Shown one piece after another: positions 1 to 10,125 of a DNA stretch of 64,000 bases; position 1 is the stretch's first letter, and each line of letters begins with the position of its first letter. The stretch spans positions 558,001-622,000 of the forward strand of contig BGZK01000083.1 of the NCBI GenBank assembly GCA_005406025.1, in the 5' to 3' direction. A model generated the notes under the pieces. That model was given only the letters and a program-made list of their open reading frames with translations. It searched no databases and was not told the origin of the DNA. Source of the DNA: Eumeta japonica (lineage: Eukaryota; Arthropoda; Insecta; Lepidoptera; Psychidae). The position numbers and the translations under genes were made by a program.

Positions 1-553
1 ATTTCCACATAACAAATAAATGACTAAAGACTTGTTACAAAAACTTTTAATACTTTGAATTCCGAGCCAACTTAATAGTTAAGTGCCCGTCTTGAATGAG
101 ACCCGCCAGGCGAGACGCGCGCGCCGCAGACAAATCCTTGTGCCCTAGCAGTGGCTGTGGTGGGAGCAGCGATCCCCGCGTACATTTGACTCTCATCGGG
201 AGTTCGATATTTTTGCACTTATTTATTATTTTTTTTTATGAGAGTAAATCTAATGCTGTAAGTGCCAATGTTATAAAGTAAGCAAAGGCTTTAAAACGTA
301 AATGGATACCCTTCATAATTATTAAAAAGATCTTTAAATATTTGTAACATGATTTTTTATGCACCTATCTAATATGATGTAGGCATATAATATTTTATTT
401 CAAAATAGAAAACATTAAAATACCTTCATTTTTATATTGTAGAGTTTAACGTGATGTTAAATTTTAACAACCATTTTCCATTACATAAAGTAAATGCATT
501 TAAAAAAAAATATAATATAAACTATTTTTTATTTCATTCTTCATAGGTGTAAG
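1..553. other. AT-rich non-coding, one GC-rich patch
   Basis: No gene recognised. A GC-rich patch at about 96-215 contains CpG-dense sequence and a 61-codon open frame that turns hydrophobic and AT-rich after the patch. It has no recognisable motif, so I do not call it. If the exon at 2112 belongs to a long gene, this stretch is probably intron. Confidence 0.4.
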
Positions 554-554
554 G

Positions 555-708
555 TACAACACACGAAACTCTGCCGCTCTGAATTTCCTGAGAATGACAA
601 AATGCTCAGCTTTAACACTCGATGATCCTTCCTTCTTTTTACCCATATTCCTATTTTAGGACATTGCAATGTGACTAACTTCACAGTGGCAGAGTTTCAT
701 GCATTGTA
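555..708 (-). repeat. MITE-like inverted-repeat element, copy A
   Basis: About 154 bp bounded by imperfect 29-bp inverted repeats at 555-583 and 680-708; the core shared by both ends is GAAACTCTGCC. It is homologous end to end with the element at 9970-10125, in opposite orientation. Copy A read on the minus strand matches copy B read on the plus strand, including an internal block around TAAAATA-GAATA and GAAGAAGGA. There is no coding capacity. Size and structure fit a miniature inverted-repeat transposon; the superfamily is not identified. Confidence 0.7.
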
Positions 709-2111
709 CTTGTACATACATATCAATTTTCCCATTCCTAAGAAACTCGAATACTTATTATGTATCACTAGAAAGGTCCTGTTTAGGTACAACAAATTTC
801 CTATTTTCGTCATAAAACAAAATAGAACAATAGGAATTTCGCAGATGCAAGCATAGGTGCGATGGGATGCAGAGATAATGGGCTATGTAACATTTACTAT
901 AGCTGAAGTTTATTTTATATTATCTCAGGCAGTAAACTTCACAGGTCTTTTCATATTTTACCTGATCGTTTTTAAAATTCTGTGTTACAAAACAATAACC
1001 AAGGCAATAAATAGTGCCTCTCCCACACATCGGCTCATATTCTTTGTTTCTAGACAGTTGTAGCTCATTTTTCTTTTATAAAAAAGGCATAGGATATTAT
1101 TATTGCCTAAATTCCAGTAGATTTTTGATAAAATAATAATCCATTACAAAAATTGCCTTTGTACCTAAAGAAATAATAGATTCATTACCTAAATAAATAA
1201 GTTTTATAAATATTCATAATTAAAATGTCAGCAGAATTTGAACGAAAAAATGCTTCAGTTTTTTTTTTTTTCATAAATGATAATATAGATTATGTATATT
1301 TTCTTTTCATAAATAATATAGCTTATGTATGCATATATAAGTATTTAAGTCATTTTCAAATACATTATAATATCCTCTCGCATCCGGTAGTCACTCAACA
1401 AAACTCGCTAGTCGGCCGCATTGTGGTTCAGTTTTCGCGAAACGAGTTGTCCACATATGAGACTCTTCTTTAAAAACTTACTATACAAGTTGGCTGGCAT
1501 TAAAGTTTGAATTATTTGAATAAACATTTGGGGAATTTTTGGATCAAATAAAAATACCACTTCCGTGATAAGTTTGTGTATATGTATAAAGATATAATAG
1601 TTTATTTATTTATGTATTTCAAAATAAAAAATACTATTCCTGCAATAATTTTTAATTTTTGTAACTTTATTTGCAAACTTTAATGCTTACACGAACACAA
1701 TGTGTCCAAATGTTTACAATCAAGAAATTGCATGCATTCCTGTACCAGAGAACATTGAATAACGGCTTTTTAATCTTAAATATAATCTGACTTATTTAAG
1801 TTGCTTGTTAATTTCAAATTACTTGCACATATTTAATTTTATTGCATTTCATTAATAAATAATTGTCAATATATAATTAAATATAAGTTGGTTGATGTAC
1901 CTAATTTATAGCTTTTCACTATGGGGACTAGCTTAAATCCTATGATAAAATTAAAGAATACAGTTATATCAAGGCTTCATTTGTTATTAAATGATGATTT
2001 AATTGTATACATAATTTTTTAAATGTTTTTATAGATAAGTTCTTAGCATTTTTTAGTGCGAGTGCAATTTTAAATCATATACCATAAAAATAATGATCAA
2101 ATTATTCCCAG
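709..2111. other. non-coding, probably intron
   Basis: AT-rich, with short open frames only. At 1379-1475 there is a slightly GC-richer stretch with a TATATAAG 40-50 bp before it and a short ATG frame at 1458. It could be a promoter and first exon, but no good splice donor follows, so it is not called. The interval ends in a pyrimidine tract and AG acceptor at 2106-2111. Confidence 0.4.
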
Positions 2112-2285
2112 GATGCATATAAAGGGACACCTGATTGGATATTTTTTCATTGTTGCCCAAGAGGTGAAGAGATATCGGATGACTTGTTTTGTAACTATAA
2201 TGCAAGAACATTTGATGCATTTGAAAATATGCCTTATATTACTGCTGCACTTATGGCCAAAGCTGTAAAAGGACATGTATTCTAA
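2112..2285 (+). CDS. Otc: ornithine carbamoyltransferase-like, last coding exon (partial)
   Basis: A 57-codon open stretch from a 3' splice site (TTCCCAG at 2105-2111) to TAA at 2283-2285. It contains FHCCPRG, corresponding to the HCLPR motif of ornithine carbamoyltransferases, where the Cys and Arg contribute to the ornithine site. It continues as EEISDDLF and then FENMPYITAALM, which follow the C-terminal order of vertebrate OTC (EE-DD-VF, then a conserved Glu-Asn, then a helix before the end). The family transfers carbamoyl phosphate onto ornithine to give citrulline in the mitochondrial matrix. Only about a sixth of the protein is present; the remaining exons must lie upstream, probably before position 1. 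A polyadenylation signal follows 46 bp later. Aspartate carbamoyltransferase is less likely because of the HC-PR motif. Assignment is from motif recall, without a database search. Confidence 0.65.
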   Translation, partial: DAYKGTPDWIFFHCCPRGEEISDDLFCNYNARTFDAFENMPYITAALMAKAVKGHVF

Positions 2286-2331
2286 ACTAGAGGATTATTT
2301 TGTTTAAAATAGAATATACTGTTTTGGTAAA

Positions 2332-2337
2332 AATAAA
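2332..2337 (+). terminator. polyadenylation signal AATAAA (carbamoyltransferase gene)
   Basis: A perfect AATAAA hexamer 46 bp past the stop codon of the plus-strand exon. It lies only about 47 bp before the stop codon of the convergent mRpS25 gene, so the two transcripts probably overlap at their 3' ends. Confidence 0.6.
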
Positions 2338-2365
2338 ACAATGTTTTTAAACAGATTATCTACTA

Positions 2366-2371
2366 TTTATT
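2366..2371 (-). terminator. polyadenylation signal AATAAA (mRpS25)
   Basis: TTTATT on the plus strand reads AATAAA on the minus strand, 12 bp downstream of the mRpS25 stop. Cleavage 10-30 bp further on would place the mRpS25 3' end near or across the AATAAA of the opposing gene. Confidence 0.6.
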
Positions 2372-2383
2372 AGAACTAAGACA

Positions 2384-2887
2384 CTACTTGTTACAAAATG
2401 CATACTTTCCTCGCATAAATTTAGGTAACAGTACAACACCAGAACATGGCACTTGGCCATAAGCCTCACATATGCAGGCACGCTCACAACCGACACCAAA
2501 GTTAGCTGGGTTATCCTTCTTCTCGGCTGCTTCTATTTCTTTTTGCAACACTTCTTTAGATTTTCCAATAGTTTGTACCAGATGCTCTATAATATCTTCT
2601 TTAGGTTTATCATCAATATCAACTAGAATTTGTCTGCCGTCATCAAAGTAACATTTTATGAAAGGTGTAGGAGTTAAATTTTTTAGTGTGACGATCTGTA
2701 CGTTAGGATTTTTATATTGAATTTGTGGTAAATACCAAAATACAAACTCCTTGGCCCCTACATTATTTTTACCGACAACGTTGTAGTGCAAGGAAAATAC
2801 TTTTAAACTATCTTTCATTATTAGTTTGCCGGCATTCAAATAATTTAGTGTTCGTCGTATAGGCGCTCTACCTTTCATGAAACCCAT
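2384..2887 (-). CDS. mRpS25: mitochondrial small ribosomal subunit protein mS25 (mRpS25)
   Basis: A complete 167-residue protein in one exon, the usual length for this family (human about 173). It matches the family from end to end: an N-terminal MKGRAPIRRTLNYL segment, PQIQYKNPNVQI at about 54-65, the TPTPF turn at 72-76, DDGRQILVD at 82-90, and a C-terminal Cys-rich end finishing in FMRGKYAF. The fold is the thioredoxin-like L51/S25/CI-B8 domain. Cys138, Cys140 and Cys148 have the same spacing as the human mS25 cysteines reported to help hold an iron-sulfur cluster at the mitoribosome surface; Cys134 is extra. The protein belongs to the mitochondrial 28S subunit. The start is the first ATG and gives the expected N-terminus. 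No introns, frameshifts or stops are seen. It converges on the carbamoyltransferase exon, 98 bp between stop codons. Confidence 0.96.
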   Translation of the reverse strand: MGFMKGRAPIRRTLNYLNAGKLIMKDSLKVFSLHYNVVGKNNVGAKEFVFWYLPQIQYKNPNVQIVTLKNLTPTPFIKCYFDDGRQILVDIDDKPKEDIIEHLVQTIGKSKEVLQKEIEAAEKKDNPANFGVGCERACICEAYGQVPCSGVVLLPKFMRGKYAFCNK

Positions 2888-3020
2888 TTTCTTATTTTGA
2901 GTTTATTTATACACAAATTAAACAATTTTCGATTTAAACTAACCCTACAAACAATATTTGACACACTCGATTGACAAATTAACACATTGATCACAAGTGA
3001 TCAATATCGAACTTTATTTT
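2888..3020 (-). promoter_or_regulatory. mRpS25 5' flank with a 9-bp palindrome
   Basis: This is the AT-rich upstream region of mRpS25. At 2986-3005 there is a perfect inverted repeat, ATTGATCAC-AA-GTGATCAAT, about 100-118 bp before the ATG, followed by ATATCGAA. It may be a dimeric factor site or lie near the transcription start. No TATA box or initiator could be fixed, so this is suggestive only. Confidence 0.35.
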
Positions 3021-4689
3021 TGACATTTGTTCTTGAAGGTACGTTCCAAAATACTTTAGAATTTAATTTTATGATGTCTGTAACAATCAATTTTGAAGAA
3101 GTGTCAGCACTAATGATAGTCACAATGTTGAATAATGAGTTTCGAAAAAATAATAGATGGTGACTAAATTATTTACGACCAAGACAATGTTGGCGAGCAA
3201 TATTTCTCTAAAATGGTGGTTACTAAAAATATTTCACGGAGTATATGATACAGAGTAGGTTACGCATTGACATTCCATCTGACGGTAATGACCAGGACTT
3301 AATAGGATTAATAATATTATAATAGTTGAGTAGCCAACCGTTTTGTTGTTTGGTAAATAAAGAACACCGGAGTTTCTAATAAAAACGCATTTATTATTAG
3401 AAAAAGTCGGTTATTCTAATGGAGATTTTATTTATTACGTGCAACAAATATAGACTTAATGCTGTAAGATATTTAATTAATATTTAAAACAACGTTTTAG
3501 TATTATAATATATATTTACTTGGAATATAAAGATTAATGAAAGGAAGAAATGTTAATTTTTATAATTATACATTTTTAATGACCGTCATAATAATTATCT
3601 TTCTAGTTATTAAAACTAATTTTCTTTTTATAATTTATTTGTACCATTTTTATGCATTCATTGTTTTTTTAACTTTAAACTTTTAGTTTTAATTTGTAAA
3701 TCAATTCGATAATGCTTTATATTTATATTGAACATGTTTTGAAATTTAAATTTAATCAAAGGAATTCTACTGCTTTTCTTCATGGCTAATCATGATCAGA
3801 CGCTAAAAGTGATATAGTCTTTTTAATATGTAACATAATTTTTATGGGAGTTTTGTATACGTCTTATTTTTTTTTTGGAATAGATCCTTTCAATACTATT
3901 TTGAAACTTGTAGTGAAATAGCATTGACTCCAGAAAATTTTTAAATATTAGACTTATAAATATTTGACAACTACTTTTATTTTTTTTTGTAAACCTTTGT
4001 TCAGAAAATAATGTAAAGAAATGTCATAACGTATTATATAACGTTATTGTAGAATATTGAAAAAAAAAACAATTTCGGTGCCATTTTTTGTTATTTATTT
4101 TATCATATAATATAGTAATATGTAAGTATTAATAGAAAATCAAGTGAGTATATAAAAAAAAATGCTTGTTAAACTTATTTAATGACCCATTTTAGCTCAA
4201 AATTAAAAGGGTACTTAAAATAATAAAAGCCTTTTCAGTTTGAAAATAAAACTATTGATAAATCAATATGAGCGATTACTATCTAGCATGGGTATATCCT
4301 CAAATTGTACGGAGTTGTTTCGGTGGATAGTAGGCGCATATATATAAAATATTGTATTTGCGTGTAAATGACGTGTAAGACAAAAGTGGATACATTAAAT
4401 AAGGAGAATGCTCTACTTACTCTAATAATGAAGCGCTTTGTTAAAACAACTGTTTAAAAAAAAAAACCATAACCGCTTTCAGGGTTCCAAACCTAACCGG
4501 ATTCAATACTTTAAAGGCGTAACTATCAGTTTCAATATGGGTAATGCACTCTTCAAGTATTTTTATACTGTTTTTAAAATTATTGCAGTCCATAATTTTA
4601 ATAAACCACTAAAATAATTTTCTAGATTTGAAGAATAGAGAAAGTAATCACACTTATTGGTTCAGCACACAACAGCTACTTAAAAAAAA
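3021..4689. other. AT-rich intergenic, no gene seen
   Basis: Very AT-rich sequence with many homopolymer runs and no open frame of interest. No repeat family shared with the rest of the window was recognised, apart from what begins near 4690. Confidence 0.5.
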
Positions 4690-5179
4690 AAGTCTGTACG
4701 CTTATTTGTTTAAGCATCACTTAAAAACTAATGAACTGAATAAAACTCTGTGTTTTATTAGCAGTAATCTACTACTTAAGATACAGTTCATCATTCTACA
4801 TATAGCCATATAGTAAATTAAAAATTTTTACTCTATTTAACTTGAAATACTTACTGAATAGATTTGGATAAATCGTACCTACTTAACGTAAGTTTTTTAA
4901 CAGTGTTAGTATCGCGGAAAAAAGTGTCTAACTACCCATAACTTTTTTATTATTAAAAACAATTTTTCATGAGAATTTATGGCAAGATTTCTTCCTTTTT
5001 ATGACGAAAGAAAGAAATCTTGCTATAAACATTACTATTTTGAGCAAGACTATAACATGATGTCTAAGATATTTTATAGGTGACAAAAGACAACGAAGAA
5101 ACTATAGACAACTTTCATGTTTTTTTGAAATCTTATGTTTTATAACCGCCACACGAACGAAATCATGGTCAGTACCTAG
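4690..5179 (+). mobile_element. Helitron-like non-autonomous element, copy 1 (degraded)
   Basis: Homologous to 37095-37537. Shared blocks in order are TTTAAGCATCACTTAA, TGTGTTTTATTAG, CCTACTTAACG/CCTACCTATCG, the dying segment GACAACGAAGAAAC and CTTTCATGT. It ends CACGAACGAAAT-...-ACCTAG followed by T (CTAG at 5176-5179), matching the CTAG-T terminus of the better-preserved copy. An internal hairpin at 4983-5022 has arms of 16 bp with one mismatch. No coding capacity. Helitron membership is inferred from the 3' end structure. Confidence 0.5.
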
Positions 5180-6385
5180 TTGCAGATATGAACATTTATT
5201 ATGTATGTTTTCAAGGTTGGAGACAAAAAAATGTTTCGTAAAAAAAAATTGATAGTGACGAGTCACTAAACAATGATTATACAAATTACATTTACAAGTT
5301 AAAGTAGTTTACATAAAACAATCTAAAAAAATTAGGTAATTATTATTTGTAGATACAGTGAGTTACCGACTTTACCCCATTTTTTTCAAGATTTATTGTG
5401 AAAATAAAAGTATAATAATCGCTTAAAAGTGAAATATTTACATAATTATAAGAAATACAAATATGAATATACCGTTTTATATGCAATGAAATGAATTATG
5501 TAACTAGTATTTATTTTAGCATCAGAATAACCATTTGTTTCAGTGTAGCCAATACAAACGTGAATTTGTCGATTTGCCCGGAAGACGTAGAGGGAATCAC
5601 GAGAGTTAACATGAAATCTATGTCAAAATCAATCAAATCGATATCTATTACCTACCTAGGTGAGGCGTTGGACAAATCTTACCGAAACCAGCCCGGTTCG
5701 AGGCCGACCACGACACACTAAAGTATGAATTTGGTGACATGTGTTGTGGACTGTCCGCGTCATAAGAAACGAAATACTTTATGCATTTGGTTCGAATTTT
5801 GAAAAATATCGATCCATCCATATCGAAATTCATATTGCCTTCAGTGAGCAAATACGTCACTATGAGTATATTTCATGGTATTTGCACATTGAAACGTCTA
5901 TGATGAACCAACGCGGGCCGGTGACTGTTATTAATCTCCATTATCAATGCAATAATCAGAGTTGGCATCGATAGCTTAATATATTTTCGTCACTGAATAA
6001 AGTGATTAGGGATCGAACTAGTACTTTTACATAATAAACAGGGTGTTGAACATTTGGTCAGGCCGCGGTTTCAATCAAAATCGGAGAGAGAGAGAGAGAG
6101 GAAATGAATGATGTAGATTTCAGTCTTAATTTTATATTAAGAAATGTACTGAAGTAAAAACTCCTTAGGGTGTACAATGGTAATTTTTTTTTTGGTAGTG
6201 AATGAAATTGATTAGTTATGCTCGGGTTGTTTACATTGAATCGGTTAAAGTCAGTTCCAGTTGATATTTCAATAAATTTTAACCTGAAGTATTAATTTCA
6301 CAAATGTATATTTTAATTTATATTACTTAATTAATATAGAAAAATATTTGTTTTTATAAAATAAAAATCTCGCTTTATTCAGGAT

Positions 6386-6442
<57 letters not shown>

Positions 6443-6990
6443 AATAATGAATATTATTTCGATACCAGATATACCACTTTTACCAGATATACATTTGGTA
6501 TTATTTTTATAAAGAAATTTGCATTTTATAATTATCACAGTTTCATTGATTAATCTTAAAACAATGACGAAGCAAAAACAAAATATCCGTTAGCTTGATT
6601 TTTTAAAATATCACATGCAGTTTAGAGTGTTTTCATAAGTTTACAATTCATGGGGTTGAAAGGATTTTGAATGCACCTACAGGATGCGGTTCTAAGTTGG
6701 CTGCTGGAGGCGAGGACTCTTCATTCTCGAAATCTTAGAAGGGTGGATCACATTAGGCAGAAGATATGATACGACCGAAAGGAACGAATGAATTTAAAAA
6801 TACGTTATACTGGCCACCAAAAACTATTAACTTGGTTCTTAATTAAAATATGTAATACGTCATTTTCATATGGTGATAGAGATGAATTCGTAAAATATGA
6901 AATAATCAATATTTCTTAATATTTTTATTAAGAAACCAATATAAAAAAAATGCTATAGCGTGAACGGCGGAGTGTTATATAAACAATATC
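5180..6990. other. intergenic, simple repeats
   Basis: No gene recognised. A (GA)n run lies at 6084-6101 and a long (AT)n at 6389-6438. A stretch at 5560-5720 is less AT-rich and contains GGTTCGAGGCC (5695-5705), which resembles a tRNA-type B box. I could not find a matching A box, so I do not call a SINE. Confidence 0.45.
6389..6438. repeat. (AT)n microsatellite
   Basis: About 25 uninterrupted AT dinucleotides, likely length-polymorphic. Confidence 0.95.
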
Positions 6991-7038
6991 ATGGTTTTCT
7001 ATCCAGCACTTATTCGTAGGACGCATTGCCGAATTTTG

Positions 7039-7662
7039 ATGAGACCCCGCTATTGCAAGATATGCCGTAAGAAAGTAAACAAGAAGAACGGCGCACAATG
7101 CGAAGGCAACTGCAAGAAATGGGTGCATTACAGTTGCATAAATGTACCATTCGATATAATGGAAAACGTTAAAAACGAGGCAATCGAAGAAGTGAACGAT
7201 TCTCTGGCTAAATCTCAGGACTGTGATCAGGTCAAAGGTGACATAGAAGCCGTTCCGACATCTACCGTTTCCTACGTAGAATCGTTGCCGGATTTCCATT
7301 CGGCGGCTCCGTTGCAACGCACATGTACGCAATCCAACTGTGACAGACGATGCGGTTCCATAACCACCACCTCGGATCCGGCCACTGACACCTCACAATC
7401 CAGAATATGCATGTGCTACACGGCCAGCACCACGCCTTCGCTGCCTTCATCGAGGAACGATTCCGTCTATCAAATGGTACCCATGCACTGTGACATCAAC
7501 GAGGTGTGTTATACGGCCAAAGAGATATCGAAGGGGATGGAGAACTTGATGAACACTTTCAAATCTGTGTTGAGACATCACGAGAAGAAATATTTAAGTA
7601 ACAAACGCTGCAGCAAATGTAATAAGGAACGTACCACTTCTGATGAAAGTGAAGAAAATTAG
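7039..7662 (+). CDS. PHD-like zinc-finger protein, paralogue A (half finger)
   Basis: A single-exon open frame; an in-frame Met at 6991 is also possible. I prefer 7039 because MRPRYCKIC aligns with the N-terminus of the paralogue at 8475-9110 (MKTKICKIC). The 207-residue product has Cys6, Cys9, Cys21, Cys25, His30 and Cys33 in PHD spacing (C-x2-C-x11-C-x3-C-x4-H-x2-C), preceded by Lys-rich sequence. The final C-x2-C pair of a PHD finger is missing; an acidic helix-like stretch follows instead. The middle is Ser/Thr-rich. The C-terminal 50 residues (CDINEVCYTAKEI..., then LMNTFKSVL, and a terminal Cys-x2-Cys) match the paralogue. PHD fingers usually bind histone H3 tails, but with half a finger a function cannot be asserted. 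Base composition is clearly more GC-rich than the flanks, supporting coding. An ATTAAA signal lies near 7820. The family is not recognised; a domesticated-element or lineage-specific family is possible. Confidence 0.75.
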   Translation: MRPRYCKICRKKVNKKNGAQCEGNCKKWVHYSCINVPFDIMENVKNEAIEEVNDSLAKSQDCDQVKGDIEAVPTSTVSYVESLPDFHSAAPLQRTCTQSNCDRRCGSITTTSDPATDTSQSRICMCYTASTTPSLPSSRNDSVYQMVPMHCDINEVCYTAKEISKGMENLMNTFKSVLRHHEKKYLSNKRCSKCNKERTTSDESEEN

Positions 7663-8474
7663 TGGAGTCCTTAGAATACAATATTTATAGACGAGCCTTT
7701 GAAAAGTTTATAAAACTGGTGCAGATATCTAACTTAATTTTGAAATCATAAGGAAGTAGATAGATAAGTTCCATTCTTTGCGGTATGTTATTACTTTTGA
7801 ACAAGTTGTAATATTAAAAATTAAAGCAATATTATTGTAAAATTAATTGGCCATTAATTTATTATGCGTGCAATAGCTACATAGTATTGAAGTCGGTCAG
7901 CGTAATGCAGTTTTTTTTTTTAATATATATAGTACAATTTTCAAACAAAAAACATATTTTTAAAACATTATAGAATCATTTTAATGCAATAATGATATGT
8001 ACGCTTACATATAAATACGTATTCCTCATTATGTTCAACGGTTTTTTAGTGTATATACTATACTTGTAGTATACTATACACTAGTATATAATATACTTTC
8101 TACTTTCACAGCCCTAAAATGGTTTGACGGAAAAAATATTTCAATTGTCATTATCTAATTATTGCTCTTAGTTCATTAAAAGAAACAATTCCGCTAAAGT
8201 GTTTCTAATTTTTTTTTAAATAGATATTTTATTATTGTTTTTATTACAATACTGTATGTTTTCTTTCCACACACGTTGTTATGGGCCACGTTGTTAAACG
8301 TCATGGTCATTTTGATGCAATGTCCAATAAATCAAATGAAATTTAATTCAGTTTTTATTTATTTTTTTATTATACATGATTCCCTTTGCATTTTTCCCAA
8401 GATCATTTTTAATTTGATTCGCTTTACGTTTTCTAACTTCAAAACAAAGCGAATATAATGTTTGGAATCTTGTT
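7663..8474. other. intergenic between convergent PHD-like paralogues
   Basis: AT-rich 3' flanks of both genes. A palindromic AT-rich stretch (GTATA/TATAC motifs) lies at 8048-8096. A TTTATT at 8354-8359 reads AATAAA on the minus strand and would serve the gene at 8475-9110. Short open frames here look accidental. Confidence 0.5.
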
Positions 8475-9110
8475 TCATTTGCATTTTCTATGACATTTCT
8501 GGCTCGGACACGATTCCTGTTGCTCTAGAACAGTTTTGAGTCTCTTCATCAAAGTGTCAATCTCGTTCGCTATCTCCGAGACAGTGCGACAGACCTGCTC
8601 CACTTCGCAGTCGATCGGCGTCGGGCACGGCCTTCTAGTCTGAAGACCGATTGATTTGCTGCTAGATCTGGAACATGTGCTAGGGCTCGCCGCGGCTTTG
8701 GGTTTTCTCGGCGAGCACGCCAGGCACCTTTTAAAGTCTATAGGTGCACCTAGGCAGTTGTTTGTGCATTCATCAAAATCACTAACGTTGCGGGAACTAG
8801 TGTTGGACTGAGACGCCGTCGAAGGCGATCCGCTGCGAAATTTCGACAACGCTGGCGCGGAAAAGCAGGGCGCCGCTGGCGGAATTTCCGCGCGTTCTGT
8901 GCTCGCGTTGTCCTCGCATTCGGGACAAGGGCAGCGTATTTTTATGAGCCCTTTCTTTATGTCGTCCTCCACGCAACAGCAGCCCTTCAGGCATTTATAA
9001 TGTATCCACCTTTGGCAGGCGCCTTCGCATTTTATGCCCTTCTTTTTGCTCACCTTTTTGTTGCAAATTTTGCATATTTTCGTTTTCATCGGATTACATC
9101 CACAAGGCAT
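8475..9110 (-). CDS. PHD-finger protein, paralogue B
   Basis: A 211-residue single-exon protein. A complete C4HC3 PHD-type finger can be traced: Cys13, Cys16, Cys28, Cys32, His37, Cys40, then Cys62 and Cys65, with Trp35 two residues before His37, as is typical. A CCC triplet at 44-46 and an extra Cys60 lie in the loop. Residues 66-130 are Ala/Ser/Pro-rich and probably disordered. The segment CEVEQVCRTVSEI...LMKRLKTVL near 165-195 looks helical or coiled-coil and is shared with paralogue A. The end is Cys/Lys-rich (CPSQKCHRKCK). The paralogues converge on each other, 0.8 kb apart, suggesting an old inverted duplication. G+C is much higher than in surrounding DNA. The role is unknown; histone-tail reading is the family expectation only. 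It could also descend from a retrotransposon ORF1 with a PHD finger, but no reverse transcriptase lies nearby. Confidence 0.8.
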   Translation of the reverse strand: MPCGCNPMKTKICKICNKKVSKKKGIKCEGACQRWIHYKCLKGCCCVEDDIKKGLIKIRCPCPECEDNASTERAEIPPAAPCFSAPALSKFRSGSPSTASQSNTSSRNVSDFDECTNNCLGAPIDFKRCLACSPRKPKAAASPSTCSRSSSKSIGLQTRRPCPTPIDCEVEQVCRTVSEIANEIDTLMKRLKTVLEQQESCPSQKCHRKCK

Positions 9111-9969
9111 GGTGCCGACTTATGTGAATAGACAAATCATGGTGTAGAAATTTTTGTGGCTTTAGTAGATTTATTTTGGTTGTCGTTTACGACATTGTAT
9201 TACGTTTAAGCAAAAAGGTGTGAACTACTAAAATATTGCTAAATACCAATGAATAACCATTAAATTTATTTTTGATAGACGCATGTTTATGATGTTGATT
9301 GCGTTGAATAGTGTAGTCAAAATATGACAGTTCACCGTAAAAAAAAATATTAGTAACGGTCAATGTCGTTTAGTAATCAAATGAATAAATGAGATAATCG
9401 GAAGAATAATTACGCTAGTAAGCAGATAAATTTTAACTATGCGAACCACAATTATAGAATTATTAAAGATTTTTAGGTATTTCGTATGAAATAGTAAGTT
9501 ATTTTAGTACTATTACATACTAATCCGGCAATCAGACCAATAGCATATTAGACACAATTTTTCAGAGATAAATGAAATGTTTCCGTTCGAATCTATATTA
9601 AGAGGCTATTGGGAAAACATGTACTTCAAAAAAAGCATTTAAGTAAATATACATTAAATAAATATTGTTCAGTAAATACAATTACTATAGGATTAATATT
9701 GAAAAATAAAACTCGTTTAGTGACGGTATTATTCAGTATTTTACGAGACGAATGTACGATAGAATAAGCTTTTGTTGATAAAAAAATATTCGCAAAATAA
9801 CGGGTTTAACGAGAGATAATTCTAAATATTTCTTACGTTTTTTAATAATCAAACGTTGATTTGGGCACGGATGTAATGCTTTTTGTTGACAATGTCTATT
9901 AGAGAAAGACGATATTTTGATAATTATATATTTAATCGTTTCAAATAATTTTTTTTTTTTGAGTACAGG
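9111..9969. other. AT-rich intergenic, no gene seen
   Basis: Upstream region of paralogue B (minus strand). No promoter element or known repeat recognised. Confidence 0.45.
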
Positions 9970-10125
9970 ACAATGCATGAAACTCTGCCTCTGTGAAGTT
10001 AGTCACGAAAGCGTCGTGATGGCGTAAAATAAGAATACGGGGGTGAAGAAGGAGGGATCGGGGAGCGTTGTACCTGTGCACTTCATCATTCGCAGTCAAT
10101 TTAGAGCGGCAGTTTCATGCGTTGT
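9970..10125 (+). repeat. MITE-like inverted-repeat element, copy B
   Basis: 156 bp with terminal inverted repeats at 9970-9997 and about 10099-10125; the outer motif is ACAATGCATGAAACT and its complement. Homologous along its length to copy A (555-708), in reverse orientation. GC content is higher than the flanks. Target-site duplications are unclear. Confidence 0.7.

Noticed and set aside
96..281. 61-codon open frame over a GC-rich patch
   Set aside because: The frame runs from GC-rich into poly-T-like AT sequence without any domain, splice context or start context. It is more likely a chance frame.
1225..1473. Possible promoter and first exon (TATATAAG, then a short ATG frame MRLFFKNLL at 1458)
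   Set aside because: It resembles a short first exon, but there is no convincing splice donor before the stop and nothing downstream that it could join except one carbamoyltransferase exon.
5694..5705. GGTTCGAGGCC, B-box-like
   Set aside because: No A box at the right distance on the same strand and no repeat copy seen; a chance match is likely.
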